Below, in pieces: positions 36,047-47,988 of a DNA stretch of 64,000 nucleotides. Location: contig OX463780.1 in NCBI GenBank assembly GCA_949825025.1, forward strand, positions 46,790,979 through 46,854,978, read 5' to 3'. The notes under the pieces are model-generated. The model saw only the letters and a program-made list of their open reading frames with translations, did not search any database and was not told the origin of the DNA. Every line of letters starts with the position of its first letter. The stretch's first letter is position 1. This stretch comes from Siphlonurus alternatus. Taxonomy: Eukaryota > Arthropoda > Insecta > Ephemeroptera > Siphlonuridae. The translations under genes and the position numbers were made by a program.

Positions 36047-36250
36047 TTATCGTAGGTGTCGAGAATATAATGTTATGACGACTTGGCAACGTCGCTTAGA
36101 TAGTCGTCGTCGCCGCTGCCGCCCGCCTCCGCGGCGCGGTTTGTTTTGAGGTAGATTTTCTCTCGCCGGTTCTTTTTCTTGCTCAGTCAGTGCGTAGACA
36201 CAACGCGTGAGAAGCGCATCGTTTTTAATTTTTTTCACCACGTGATAATA
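36047..36250 (+). promoter_or_regulatory. GC-rich promoter-like island
   Basis: CGTCGTCGCCGCTGCCGCCC and neighbouring CpG-rich sequence stand out from AT-rich flanks. TCAGTCAGTG near 36184 resembles an arthropod initiator, and paired CACGTG E-boxes (CCACGTGATAATAACACGTG) follow at 36239. No ORF on either strand is convincing. The strand of any transcript is not certain. Confidence 0.35.
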
Positions 36251-37845
36251 ACACGTGCTTTTTTGTTACATTATATTGCGAGAAATGAATCATAGTGTTT
36301 TATAAGATCTAACAGATGTTGAGAAAAGTGCGTTGTCTTGGAGTGACCGTCAAACTTGTCATTTGTGGTCAAGCCAGCATCAACTAAGTGTATATGGTCA
36401 TCGTACAATTACTATTACTTGGTTCGACTGCATATCCAGTGTGTTTGTGCTTATAAGAAAGACGAGACGTATTTTTTTTTTTTGTTTTGTTTATGTTTTA
36501 TATTAATTTTCATCGAGTATCTTGTATGTGTTTGCACTTGCAGTTTATATAAGATCTTTAAATGGAATGTTCAGGTTTTTGATCAAAATTACATCATGTG
36601 AATTTTAATCAAGTGATCTTAACTCCAAATTAGGTGTAGATAAAATAAACAAGTTTTATAATAATAAGAAATACAAAGAAGTTTGCTTGTATTTTCTAAC
36701 CAGGTGTTCAAATACGTTATAACTTTAAAGTTGATATTTTTTTGTTATGGTTATTCTACGATAGACACAAGTGAATTTACTCTTCATTTTTTTTTTTTTA
36801 TATTATAGTTTCTATATCCTGAATGTTTTAAAACGACCTTGCAACAATATGTTGTTTTTTTACCTGTGGGGGCGGGGCGGTAAAATAATATTATTAAAAA
36901 AGCGCGGGAAAACTTTTGAATGTTGTTAATTTGTGATAAAAAAGAAAAATGTCCCAAGAATATGAGGATCCATATCTACCTGAGGTAAAAATATACAAAA
37001 GGTTTGATAGCACGTCGATATATTTATGACTGTTTTCGTTTATTCTACAACAAAAAAAAGTCAAACGATTGTTATATAAAAAAATACAATATATACTCCA
37101 GTAGGGTTACAGCTACGACCCTTCTAACCTTGTAGTAATAAATTTGCTTAGAAAAACTCTTGAGAAAGCACCTCTACTAGAATGTAAAATAGAATAGGGT
37201 GTAAATAAAATAAACTTCGTGGTAAATCTTTAAAGCTTCCTAATATTTATTGAATAGTATTTCAATACTGGTTAGTTAACGTGATTTATTATTTGCATAC
37301 GTTTTATTCTCAAACTGTTGGCCAATATGAATGCTGCTAAAGTTAGTGATTACGTCATGTTAACGTTGACCAGCACATCATTTATATCGATTAGGATTGT
37401 GACATATAAGTCTTATTTAATCGGCACCAATTGAAGCCAGTTGATCTTAATATTGACCTCTCGACAGAATGAGCTTTAACAGTAAAAATGTAAAATAATG
37501 TTATAACAACATTACACTGTAAAATTTCTTACAAGGGACTCAAGCACTCTTTATTATAAAATCATGAAAAACTTTATTTTTTTAAATTTTTTACTTTTTA
37601 TTAATTTTCATAGAAGATGTAATTTATTATAGAAATGAACTATTTTAATTGCATACATAAAATATATGAGTTCAGATTCAAATTGTAAGTATACTATCCT
37701 AAAGTTGGTATTACACTATAAATTTTTTCCTTGCAATAAAATTTTATCTATCCTGCAGAATACAATGCACAATACAAAATCATAACATGCAATTTGCTTC
37801 AAATCGCTTGCAGGAGCAAAGAAAAATTTAACGTATGAAAGTGGG

Positions 37846-37988
37846 CTGTCCCCCTCTTCCCCCAAATTATGGATTTAACATGGACAATATAAGCATTTTC
37901 CCCACTCCATTTTTTTTTAACATTAGCCCTATGGAGACGCCTCTCCCCCCCCCCCCCCCCCGAAATTTGGTTCTGTATCCGCGCCTGA
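37846..37988. repeat. Short dispersed repeat with GGATCCGCGC-type end, copy 1
   Basis: Shares CCCCCAAATTATGGATTTA, ACATGG-CAATATAAGCA, ACTCCATTTTTTTT and the end ATCCGCGCCTGA with 53391-53550. It contains a pure C run at about 37946-37961. Probably a small non-autonomous DNA element. Confidence 0.7.
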
Positions 37989-38678
37989 CAGTACAGTGAT
38001 CTAATTTTTCTCCGAATCAAATATGTTTTCTTAATTTCTTTCACGTAATGCATCACTTGCATTAAATGTAGCTGAGATATTATATTGCTGCAGCAGCAGG
38101 GTACACAACATGTAGTGTGATATATTCGCTGGCGTCATGCCTGCCTGCAATACTAACGCCCACTAGCAAACACGTTCGCCACTGATAACAGCTGACCCCG
38201 CGAGGCCTTCGCTTGGTTGTCTTTGCCTTTCATAACTTCTACTTAACCAGAAAGTCCAGAATCCCACGTTTTATCATTAAAAATTGGCATAATGTCACAA
38301 GTCACATGAGCTTTATGATACGTTAGGCTCAATTTTCCATGCGTTATCATTGAAGATTGGCATTGTGATATCAGTTGGTGTGAAGCGTGACGGCGCAATC
38401 ACAAAGCCATCAGTAAGCATTTTTACCCTCGTATAGTTGTGCCAAGGTCATTTGTTGGTTTTAAAATTCAAATCACAACTTTGCTGACTGAACGAGTGAC
38501 GTCACTGATGAATTTATAATTCAACGATGATCACTCTCAAGATGTGGGTTTTTATCATCATTATGTAAAATAAGTTGTTTGTCAGGATTTACAGAACTTA
38601 CTGTCAAGTTGCAGTTCCTTGCATGATTATATGAATCGCTCCTTCATATAAAATTATAATTATTTCGGAAAAAAGTGT

Positions 38679-38990
38679 CAATGGACAACTTTCATGAAAT
38701 TTGTTATTGCATATTTTGTTGGAGGACCTCGAGTTCCGTATTGTCAATTTTTTTAAGATTTTTTTTAACCCTCTAACACCCTCATAATCGAGGGGAAAAA
38801 ACGCTGTGATGTCATAGTCATGCAACGCATTTTTCTATGCTTACGTGCTAAATAATTGCATGACTATGACGTCACAGTATTTTGCAGCATGATTTTAAGG
38901 GTGTTAGAAGTTTCGAAAAAATATTGATACTCGAGGCCCTCTATCTAAATATGAAATAAAAAAAATTCTTGAAGGTTGTCCATTCCATTG
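38679..38990. mobile_element. Palindromic MITE, CAATGGACAAC-ended
   Basis: The left arm CAATGGACAACTTTCATGAA pairs with right CTTGAAGGTTGTCCATTCCATTG. Inner blocks also pair: GGACCTCGAGT with ACTCGAGGCCC, CTCTAACACCCT with AGGGTGTTAGA, and GTGATGTCATAGTCATGCAA with TTGCATGACTATGACGTCAC. No coding capacity. Confidence 0.8.
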
Positions 38991-39587
38991 TCAAGATCTC
39001 TTCTCATGAAAACCTCAATCAAGTTCATATATATAACTAATTTTTTTATATAGAAATTAAAGTATCAGCAGAGCTTGAGCCTTCCACGGAATATGTTTTG
39101 CAATCAAATGAACCAATGGACTTGACTTTTTTTTACGCCACCACCTTTTTTTTTTTATTAATTTTACTGTTTGTAAAAAAAAAATAATTTAAATTTGTTT
39201 ATTTTTCAAATCGTGTCAAATTAATTATGTTGGTGCGACAGGATACAAATATTTACACGTTAATTTTTCATTGTCCTTTAATGTTAACATTATTAACGGT
39301 TGTATGTTATATTTGCAATATGATACTGGCTGAGTCAACTTGTCAATATTTCCCCATGACGTTCATGAAGTGTCTGTGGTGCTACCAGTATTAGATAGAC
39401 GTGAGAACACATGTTATACTGTAACAAAAAAACTAGTGCTGCATGGTGTGAACGTTTAGTCTGCTCCTCACATCGCCAGCATGCGGTTGTTTGCAGTGAG
39501 TGTCAGTTTTAGATTCACTCGGGACACCATGAACTTTACCCCTGGAGTTTGTTTAAAATGCAGATTTGTAATTTTTGGGGAGTCGAA

Positions 39588-39693
39588 AATCGTCTCCATT
39601 TATCTTTGGTTTGACGTCACGAACCTTTTCCTTTGTTCTCCAATATAATATTCGCTTGACATCAAACCAAAGATACGTGAAGATGATTTTTAC
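39588..39693. mobile_element. Short palindromic MITE, AAGTCGTCTCCAC family, copy 2
   Basis: Shares TCTTTGGTTTGACGTCACGA and CCTTTGTTCTCCAATA with 2421-2542 and 44581-44694. The right arm is more diverged (CTTGACATCAAACCAAAGAT). Confidence 0.75.
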
Positions 39694-40679
39694 AATCCCA
39701 AAATCGTTTTAACTCACAAAACCTCAGTGACAGAGCAGGGATGAAGTTCGTGGTGACCTGAAGTGCACCTGGTTGAATTAGTTGCGATGTGAAGCGCTCT
39801 TTCGATCGTCAATTGTTATTTCCGATTCATTCATCGACAGCTGATTGAGCTGCACGATTGTCCTTCGTAGTATTTTTTTTTTTAAATGCGACTTTCAACA
39901 TTATTTTTTCTCAAATTCAGTGATATCTCACAGTTTGTGTGGACACGCACACGCGTTTCCAATTTAGAAGTCAGTTCGTGATTTTAATATTAGTGACGTG
40001 TTTGTGTTCAAGCAAACTCTAGCGTGAATATTTACCTTGTCAATTACAGTCGTCCTGGTACCTCGTCACTCTTCTGTGCACGTAACTGCACAAGTTTTAT
40101 AAATTTGCGTGACTGATAGTGTGGGTGTAATTCAGAGTGCTGTGTCATAAATATTAAATATTTATTCTGTATGGTTTACTAATTCCTAAAGTTTAATTTA
40201 TTTCAATATGTTAGAACTATATATAAATACCATGCAGGTCTGTTTATAGTTACACTATTGATTCATTAATCAAGAGTCAGATGAACCTTTTGTACTCTTT
40301 AACATTAAAATAACATTTAAATTAAAAAAATCTTATTCTCATCTGATTGTATGTATTACAATATTTACAATTTTACAAACAAACCTAATTTCCAAGTTAC
40401 TGTATTCTTTATTTATTCTACTACACTGGCTATAATATTCATCATATTATTTTTCATCGTCAATATTTGAAAGTATTTCAGCTCGTGTTTGGGCAAATCA
40501 GTGAGGTCTCGTTATAAACTGTCTATCAATCGAGCTAGGACTTATATACAAATTACATCGAAAGGCAAAATAAATGTGAAGGACAGTGTATAGCAACTGC
40601 GATCTGAAATTGGCAGTGTAAATAATTTATTTCATTTCCATTGGATTATCGTTTATTCTGTTTTGATGAAAAATAGTGG

Positions 40680-40930
40680 ACACAGACCTCTCGCGATTCC
40701 GAACAGAATTTAAATCCCCTGAGCCGCCATAACTTCCGGGGCCAGGCGCCGCCACTACTTTTCTATTTCTGTCCTATCTTCTTCCCAGGGGGGCGCGGTT
40801 TGACAGATCCAATATACACCTCGGAATGACGTCACTTCCGCTCAGCTACTTCCGGACATTACTTAATGTGCCATTGCAAATTTTCTGCTGTTTGCACTGC
40901 ATTTTAACTTAACTTCCGTTGTTTGCTTTT
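40680..40930 (+). promoter_or_regulatory. CpG-rich promoter-like island with ETS and CRE sites
   Basis: Within 200 bases are several ETS core sites (AACTTCCGGGG at 40731, CACTTCCGC at 40833, ACTTCCGGA at 40848, AACTTCCG near 40911), a perfect CRE (TGACGTCA, 40828-40835) fused to one of them, and TCTCGCGAT near 40690. Such clusters are typical of TATA-less promoters. It lies 0.7 kb upstream of the exon at 41601 and could drive an alternative transcript starting there. The direction is inferred. Confidence 0.45.
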
Positions 40931-41600
40931 TATGTAGCCCTTTAAAAGGATATTAAAGCGAAAAATTGACAGTGTAATTATTTAAACATGTGTTGTATTT
41001 TTTTGTTGTTGTACTAAACGAAATTACAGTCATAAAAATATCATAGTAAACGTTTTCACCAGCTGTGTACATGAAGTATATATTTAAGCGTAACGTGTGG
41101 GGCATTTGGTGGAAGACGATTCTATTTTAGATTTTTTGCAGGGATATTACTATTCATTGAAATGGCAATGTAAATCACCATTAGTTTCTCTTGATATAAA
41201 ATGTTAACTTATTCTTGAAATAAATTAATAGCTCATGCATTAAAAGTCATTGAACTGGTGTATAATTACATACACCCTGTGAGGCAATGGAAGTAAGTCT
41301 GCATTGAGTTTCACTTTTTTTGTCCACAATTAATTGTACAAGGCCTATTATTTATGTCCACCCAATATGAAATTATATTATATTGGATTGATATTGGTTG
41401 TTACGTAAGTTCATATTACGTACAAATTATGGGAGAAGAGGGGGTAGAAAAACAATAGAGTTTGTTTACAATTCTTATTCCGATTTTGAGAATAGGTGAT
41501 TAGCCATGCACTCAAGCACTAACGTTTGTATAACGTGCATTTTAATACTATAAGGTATATACCACCAGAGCCGCAGGTACCAAGTAACGCTTGGTTATAG

Positions 41601-41927
41601 GGGGAGCGCAGGGCGGGTGGCCGCAGTCCACGGTACCGCGACACGTCCCGTCACATCCACCGTCAGTGGCGTCTCCAGCGCAGTGCCACGTTTCCGAGTG
41701 TTCAGGCGGCCAGCGAGCGCCCCGAGCTCAGTCCGCCTAACAGTCTTCCCGCTTCTCCGCAAACCCCCCGTGACCCCTCAGTGCCGCCCCAGACGGTCCT
41801 CCGAGACAAGAAGAAACTCCGAGTCAAGACAGAGGTGGTGCACGGTCCGCCGCCAGAGGAGAATGGCAGAGTGAAGCCCGTGCAGAAACTCAAGCCGCGG
41901 TCTCCACCCGCACCGCCAAGACGATCG
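41601..41927 (+). CDS. Proline/arginine-rich exon, probable disordered linker (gene uncertain, maybe tensin)
   Basis: A GC-rich block bounded by TTATAG at the acceptor and TCG|GTAAGC, a consensus donor. The frame is open for exactly 109 codons, phase 0 at both ends, with a TAG just before the acceptor. Peptides include LSPPNSLPASPQTPRDPSVP and KLRVKTEVVHGPPPEENG, ending in SPPAPPRRS, a possible SH3-binding stretch. The composition fits an intrinsically disordered, phosphorylated linker. No domain is recognised. Strand and phase agree with the upstream C1 exons (26678-26715 ends in phase 0), so it may be a later exon of the same tensin gene, but the distance is 15 kb and the link is inference. 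The acceptor has a poor pyrimidine tract. Confidence 0.55.
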
Positions 41928-43407
41928 GTAAGCTCATCTTCACTGAAAGAAAATCAAAGCAGTATTACCAGAAATTCTATATTTATATTATAATACGGCG
42001 AGTAGCAAGCACACTGTCTTCGTATAATATCGTAGCGTATGGAACCGTTTCTAAATGAGAAACGTATGATTGCATTTAATACGAAACGAAGCTGTGTGCG
42101 CTGCTACACCTGATCGTCAAGCTTCTTAATTTTTATATCATATACGCTGTAAACGCGTGTGATCTACTGTGAAAAAGAGGTCCAAGATTTAGGTATACAT
42201 AATATATCTGATAAGTAAAATTATTCCTTCGAACTGTCATACCGTACATTTGCAAAATATATAATAATAAATAATTTTCATCTTGTCGATAGAAAACTCG
42301 TATTATTTCTTAGGAAAATCATCAATTATATCCGTGATAAGACTGAAGATAAGTGTAGAACTTCATTCATTAGCTCGTTCTCTTATCAAGTAATCTGATT
42401 ATGTTTTAATAAATAAACATTGCTTTCTTAAACTGTTTTCCTTCTGACTCAGATTTCATCATTTATTATTTAATTACTGCGTGTATAATTATTGTAGCTG
42501 CGTGTTTACTTCTTATAATTTTTATTACATTTTTATATATCTTATCAGAAATATTTGCCATGTGAACAAAGCGAGACACATCTTTTTCTTTCTCCACGCC
42601 ATCAGGCGATTTACCCAAGAAACATTTTATCTTGTTTGCTGCAGTTAGAAGGAGCTTCGTGTTTACTCATTGCCGTGCTTGAGAGGGCTGTAAAATTGTA
42701 GCTGATAATTGCTGTATGCTCCTTTTTTTATAAAGGGCCCCTCAAGGGTATTATAATAAATTTATTAACATGAAAAATTACTTTACATCAATTGCTTAAT
42801 ATCGTATAATTTGATTGAAGAATTTTGATATTCATTTCAATTCATTGTGTAGTTATTTAAAATACCGTGACATTGTAAATCGAGTATGAAAGCATTGTTG
42901 TTGATTAATTGTTTTATAGCAATTGAAGGACGCAAAAAATTAACGGTAATTAATAATGCTATCTTTAAAAAATTATTGCAATCACTCTTGCACATTATTA
43001 TATAATTCGTTTAATGATTTGCCTCCTTCATAGCATGCCAATGTTTTTCTGAGCTGTATTATAATAATTATACTATAACATATACAATATTATATGATTA
43101 TACTGTTTATACTGTGCAATGGATCTAGGGGTTCACAAAGAAAATTTGAAAAACCTATAGAAATTTCCAGTGCTGAAATTTGAAATCGTATAATTTCAGT
43201 CCCAAATCTACATTCATACTAAATTTGTGGTACGCGTATACTAAAAAAAAATATATATTATAGACTAAAATCGAAATCCTGAATTTTGTTCTTTAGAAAA
43301 ATCCGACCATCCTATTCTACACATTAATTGTAGCACGTTATTTATTAATTTTGATTATTTTCTGATAAATTTCTAAACTAAAACATTTTTCTGTGATACA
43401 CGAACAC

Positions 43408-43554
43408 CTGTTTATTTTGAAGATACTTCCTCGACTCTGTGGAGAGAGTTCTCACATACCCTCGGGGTCTCTGATCAGGTTGAGATATATACATGGTGGG
43501 CGAGGAGAGCCCGATGGCCTCGTGTTTGGCGTGGGCGGGTGTCGAACCCCTCTC
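43408..43554 (-). CDS. Exon-like segment on minus strand (unrecognised)
   Basis: On the minus strand, an acceptor-like AAGTTCTTGCAG is followed by 49 open codons in phase 0, ending at CAG|GTGTTC. Alternatively the exon stops earlier at the stronger donor GG|GTATGT. Peptides such as STPAHAKHEAIGLSSPTMYI look protein-like. The + strand is also open through the same block (LVFGVGGCRTPLLQEL), so strand choice is uncertain. No domain is recognised. If real, it belongs to a gene opposite to the tensin exons. Confidence 0.27.
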
Positions 43555-44580
43555 CTGCAAGAACTTGCCGTTATTTAGGACGATACATTTTCACGTAACA
43601 CTTTTGGAGTACTCTTTTATATCGAGACGATTATTAAATATTTATTGATATCAAATAGAAATATTGAAAGTTTGTTACTAAATTTATCAATTCTAGGGCT
43701 ATAAATTTAAAGAGCATATCTGTAGAAAGTATCGTTCTTAGGGTATTATAATAAAATAGGTGTAGTCTAACTTGAATAATTAATTATCTAGGCTATTATA
43801 CAGTTCATGTATGGTGCTCCTAATCAATAAACTGTTATCGGATATATCAAGAGCTCAATAGGGAAGGTATATATACCGATGGAACACCTGATGTATTAAG
43901 TAAATGAGGAATTCTTTCATTTTTTGTGTATAATAATATTTGTTTATTGGTTAATTAATATAATATTTGTGGAGGAAAATTACGGTAAAAAGCACAGTAT
44001 GGATGTGATGTGTGCACATATAACTTAAGATTTAATTGAAATTAATTCCAAATTTATTTGAAGGTACAATTATTACATTTTTATTATAACCGTGTTATAT
44101 ACTCCATATTATATTGTATAATGTCCATGATATTATATTATATCATACTATAGATACCATGGCATGTAGTGCACTTAAAAATATAGGCACACTCCAGTTT
44201 AGTAACGCTATTCAAATTAGCATAGTGATAGTACAGGTACCCGCTTACTCTAGTAAGACAATATCGTTATATCGAGAACACCAATGTTTAATTTACATGA
44301 CATGTAAAACATATCCTGCATGTCAAGTCCCGTTACACGTCTATTTCGTCCAGTGTTAACAAGTAGTATATACACACGGGACACGTGTGGCACGTGTCAC
44401 CAAGCGAGAAGGAGGGACGCTGAATGCCACGTCGCTAAATGTCATCACTACCCGAGCGAGACACGCCCCCTTCGTACTGTTGTCGCATGATTGTCACCAA
44501 GCTGCTCATATGGTGTACAGTTGGTTCGTTTGAAAATTTTACGTCACTAAATTGAAGTCAACAATTCCAGGCGGGTATAG

Positions 44581-44694
44581 ATGAAGTCGTCTCCTCTTGT
44601 CTTTGGTATGACGTCACGAACCTTTGTTCTCCAATACAATTCTAGTGGAAGGTTCATGTGACGTCAAATTAAAGGTAAGTGGAGACGACTTTAA
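44581..44694. mobile_element. Short palindromic MITE, AAGTCGTCTCCAC family, copy 3
   Basis: Left GAAGTCGTCTCCTCTTGTCT pairs with right GGTAAGTGGAGACGACTTTA. Inner TATGACGTCACGAACC pairs with GGTTCATGTGACGTCA. Confidence 0.8.
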
Positions 44695-47373
44695 TTGAGT
44701 GGGTTGGTTATTAAAAATCGAAAAAGTAGACTGTAAAGACGAGTGGGAAAAAAAAAAAAATTGAGATTTGAACTGTGGACTGCAGAATACTTTTATTAGT
44801 GTAAAATTTTCAAATAATCAAACAGTACAATTGTTCGCATTGAAATGGGAAGACAATAAAAAATGACTTTTCTATTAAATTTTATTATAGTGAATCCTCA
44901 TAGTATTTATAGGGAGGAAATGAAAAAAATTCAAAGGGTTTAATTTTATGGGGGGGGGGGGAGAAAGTTATAACGAGTTTGATTTTTCATGGGTGAAGAA
45001 CTATCATAGGCTTCGTTGCCCACTTGGGTTAAGTAAGTCTTATTTTTAAGTGATGTGTAAACTGTATAACATTTCATGATTTCATGTTTAAAGCACGCGA
45101 CTTCATTAAAATACCATGTATTTGAAATTGTTTTTTATTTTTAAAGGCATTTACGTGAACGCACAAGTTAATAACTTTCCACCAAGCCAGTTGAGTAACA
45201 TGAGGCGTTATAAAGCGTGTGATAATGATAGAAATTCCATAAGCCTTCATCTTCTCGTGGGTCGGCTCAGATCAAAGATCACGTGACTGACGTGATGAGA
45301 GGAACAAATTGTGATGGCACGTGTTAGCCTCACGTGCCATGTTGCGTGTCTTCTTCGGAGTCTCTGAGCAATGATCGAACCACCTTTATATCTGGATTTA
45401 TCGGTTTTACGGGGGTCACACATGCATGACACTGCCTTTGTATCGCTTCGTATGGTATCGTAGTTCGTTTGATAAAAATTAAGAATCAATTCTAAATTAG
45501 AAACGTATGATCAGGTGAAGATTATATAATAATACCACATTAAAATCAGGGTATGTAGACATATCCTGATTAAAATGTCACTTTGGTACTATATACAATT
45601 ATACATGTAATTATATATAATTTAATTGTACTGTAATATAAATGCAATAAGATTTGGAGAGCATTCGATTATATATATGCAAATTGATAAAAATAATTGC
45701 AGTTGTAGTTAAGCATGCATAAAACAAATTGGAGTTAAGCCAAGAATTTATTTTAATTTTATGAAAAACCCACGTTTAACCTGATCTTATTCTATAATAT
45801 AAATCGAGTCCATTTTTTTATTTAAGGCTAAGAGATAGTTAACTAACTTTTTGACAACATAATTATGTATTCACTGCAGCAGTAGTAAATAACTGCAGTT
45901 TATTATCACTTATGCAAATAAGAAGCTGCATCGTCGATTGTTGTTGAGGTGTTCTCTGTAGCGTGGCGAGCGTGCGGACATCTGCTGGGCGTCGACGACG
46001 TAATTTATACTGGCCTACGTTTGATTAATTAACAGGCCGGCTGTTGACCGACTTAATAACCTCAAGCTGCTCGAATGTTATTATTAAAGTGGAGAACGTT
46101 TTAGTTGCTGGCAAGAAATGTGCTCCAAAATATGAAAATGTTTTACTTTTGTCTTTTAAATATTAATGTCATCTCTGAGTCGCTCATGTGATAATGATTT
46201 ACGAAGCAAAAATATAATCATAAAATTTAATTTCTGTTAGCTTGTAATTTCCGCATCTAGATCTAGAGTCCAGAGTCAACTATATATTATTCAAAGTTTT
46301 TGTGATTAAAAAATCATGATTATTTCTATTTAGATTTTTAATTTAAATTACAGCATTTTTTTATAGCCATAATAATATTCTTCAATAATTGACGATACAT
46401 GTCATGTAAACGGATGCGATTTCAAGAAAATAACCAGGTTTCTCATTAACGCATTGCATATTACTGTCACCATTGGGTCCATTGGCCATTGCTGCTCAAT
46501 ATCTTGAATTTTTCGTGTGCTGGAAAATATACTGAGTTGGCTAAAAGCCACAGCAGTCCCCATTTAAAACAGTGCTAATCTTCAAAGTTTTCATATAACC
46601 TCAAAATTTTTTTTTTTTTTTTTTTCCATTTTATATTTTTTTGCGGGGGAAAAAAATCATAAATTCAAATTCGTCAAGCAAGTTTGCTATACACTTTTCA
46701 GAATGGTTCACCATCTATACTAAAAATCTATTTTTCTTAGCATGACTAACCGCACTATATACATGGTTAAATCTTCCTGGATAATCCCCACAATTTTCTC
46801 GTCATCCGTCTTTAATCTGTAAATCCTACCCCCGGAAATTAAAAGTACAACAAGTCTCACGACAATCCGGTCAGCTGCTCGGTCAGTGACCACGCCCTGC
46901 GTCTTGTGCGCGGTCAGTGCCACACACACGTCACATCGATGTCACATGATGGATGTAACTCGAGATGGAATGTGTCTTGGTGGGATGACCTCTGCGGTAT
47001 CTTTACCTTGGGGATAAGAATCTGGTGTACGTTTGATCATCGAGCGTGATTCAAACGAAGGATCAAACACTTTTGGTTGGGAAAAAACGTTGTTGATATC
47101 TGTCCTAGAAATATAATTGAACCTTTTTCATTGTTAATTAATTAAGGGTAAGGTAACGCCACCAATGTTAAAAAAAGTCCCTCACACAAAAATTCTGAAA
47201 AAAAATTAAAATGTTCTCCTCTACATCCCCTATCAGTAGTTAAAATATCAGGTATACAAATACGATCTAGTTTTTGAGTTATGAATTTTTAAAGTTGACT
47301 AATTTAACATGGGAATTCCATTTCTCCATGTTAAATTAGCCAACTTTAAAAATTCATAACTCAAAAACTAGAT

Positions 47374-47382
47374 CGTATTTGT
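47374..47382. repeat. 9-bp target-site duplication, left copy
   Basis: CGTATTTGT immediately precedes the foldback element and is repeated exactly at 50677-50685. The undisturbed MITE has the site once, in the form CGAATTTGTATACC. Confidence 0.88.
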
Positions 47383-47389
47383 GGTTGTA

Positions 47390-47577
47390 GGAAAACTCGG
47401 AGCCGGAAAACTCGGAGCCGGAAAACTCGGAGCCGCGTCTGCACGCTAGGAAAACTCGGAGCACGGAAAACTCGGAGCCGGAAAACTCGGAGCACGGAAA
47501 ACTCGGAGCCGGAAAACTCGGAGCACGGAAAACTCGGAGCACGGAAAACTCGGAGCCCCGCTAGGAAAACTCGGAGC
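47390..47577 (+). repeat. Left-arm subrepeat array, 11 units
   Basis: Eleven GGAAAACTCGGAGC units with variable spacers (C, AC, a GCGTCTGCACGCTA insert after unit 3, CCCGCTA after unit 10). In translation it gives meaningless SEFSGSEFS-type repeats. Confidence 0.95.
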
Positions 47578-47988
47578 GTCGCATTTTTAAACTATGTAGA
47601 GCATAAAAATATAAAATATCGTTGCCACTGAGGAACAAAATTAAAGAAGACGTAAATATTATGAGCATAATTCGAGTAATATATTCATAGCTTTTCTCTA
47701 AGGCTTATAAATATTATATTAATTAGCTTTTCTCAGGACTTATATTACATTATCTATTTCAGATTAATCTCTATTTCATTCGTAGACTATTAAATAGCTT
47801 GCAGTGATACAACATGCGCTTAAAATATTTAGTCGACATACATTTTTTATTTTATGTAATTAAGAAATTATGCAAAATCAAATGCAATTTAATATTTCCC
47901 TTGAAACAACAGATAACTTTCTCATATTTTTTTATATAAAGATGTGCCTTCAGTGTAGGAGTTGCATGTGATTGTAGAATTATTATAA

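Larger units (their letters stand above)
34565..41600. other. Intron-like or intergenic stretch with two promoter-like islands
   Basis: AT-rich background. It contains the GC-rich island at 36040-36250 and an ETS/CRE-bearing island at 40680-40930. It also holds the repeats at 37846-37988, 38679-38990 and 39588-39693. A patch at 35070-35240 is open on both strands but unrecognised. Confidence 0.4.
41928..47141 (+). other. Intron-like stretch
   Basis: AT-rich. GC-richer patches at 43430-43560, 44350-44480, 45240-45440, 45940-46080 and 46850-46980 may be conserved noncoding elements; only the first has an exon-like frame. A MITE copy lies at 44581-44694. Confidence 0.4.

Noticed and set aside
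43530..43562. tRNA-like B box (GGGTTCGACACC on minus)
   Set aside because: No matching A box at the right distance and no cloverleaf could be drawn; treated as chance.
47354..47542. Minus ORF with SEFSGSEFS repeats (and 50428-50673, 50564-50773)
   Set aside because: These are the foldback subrepeats read in frame; the same array gives different repeats in each frame, so there is no sign of coding.
47390..47577. Regularly spaced short repeats suggestive of a CRISPR array
   Set aside because: Spacers are 0-15 bases and the array is mirrored in the other arm of a eukaryotic transposon; it is not a CRISPR.
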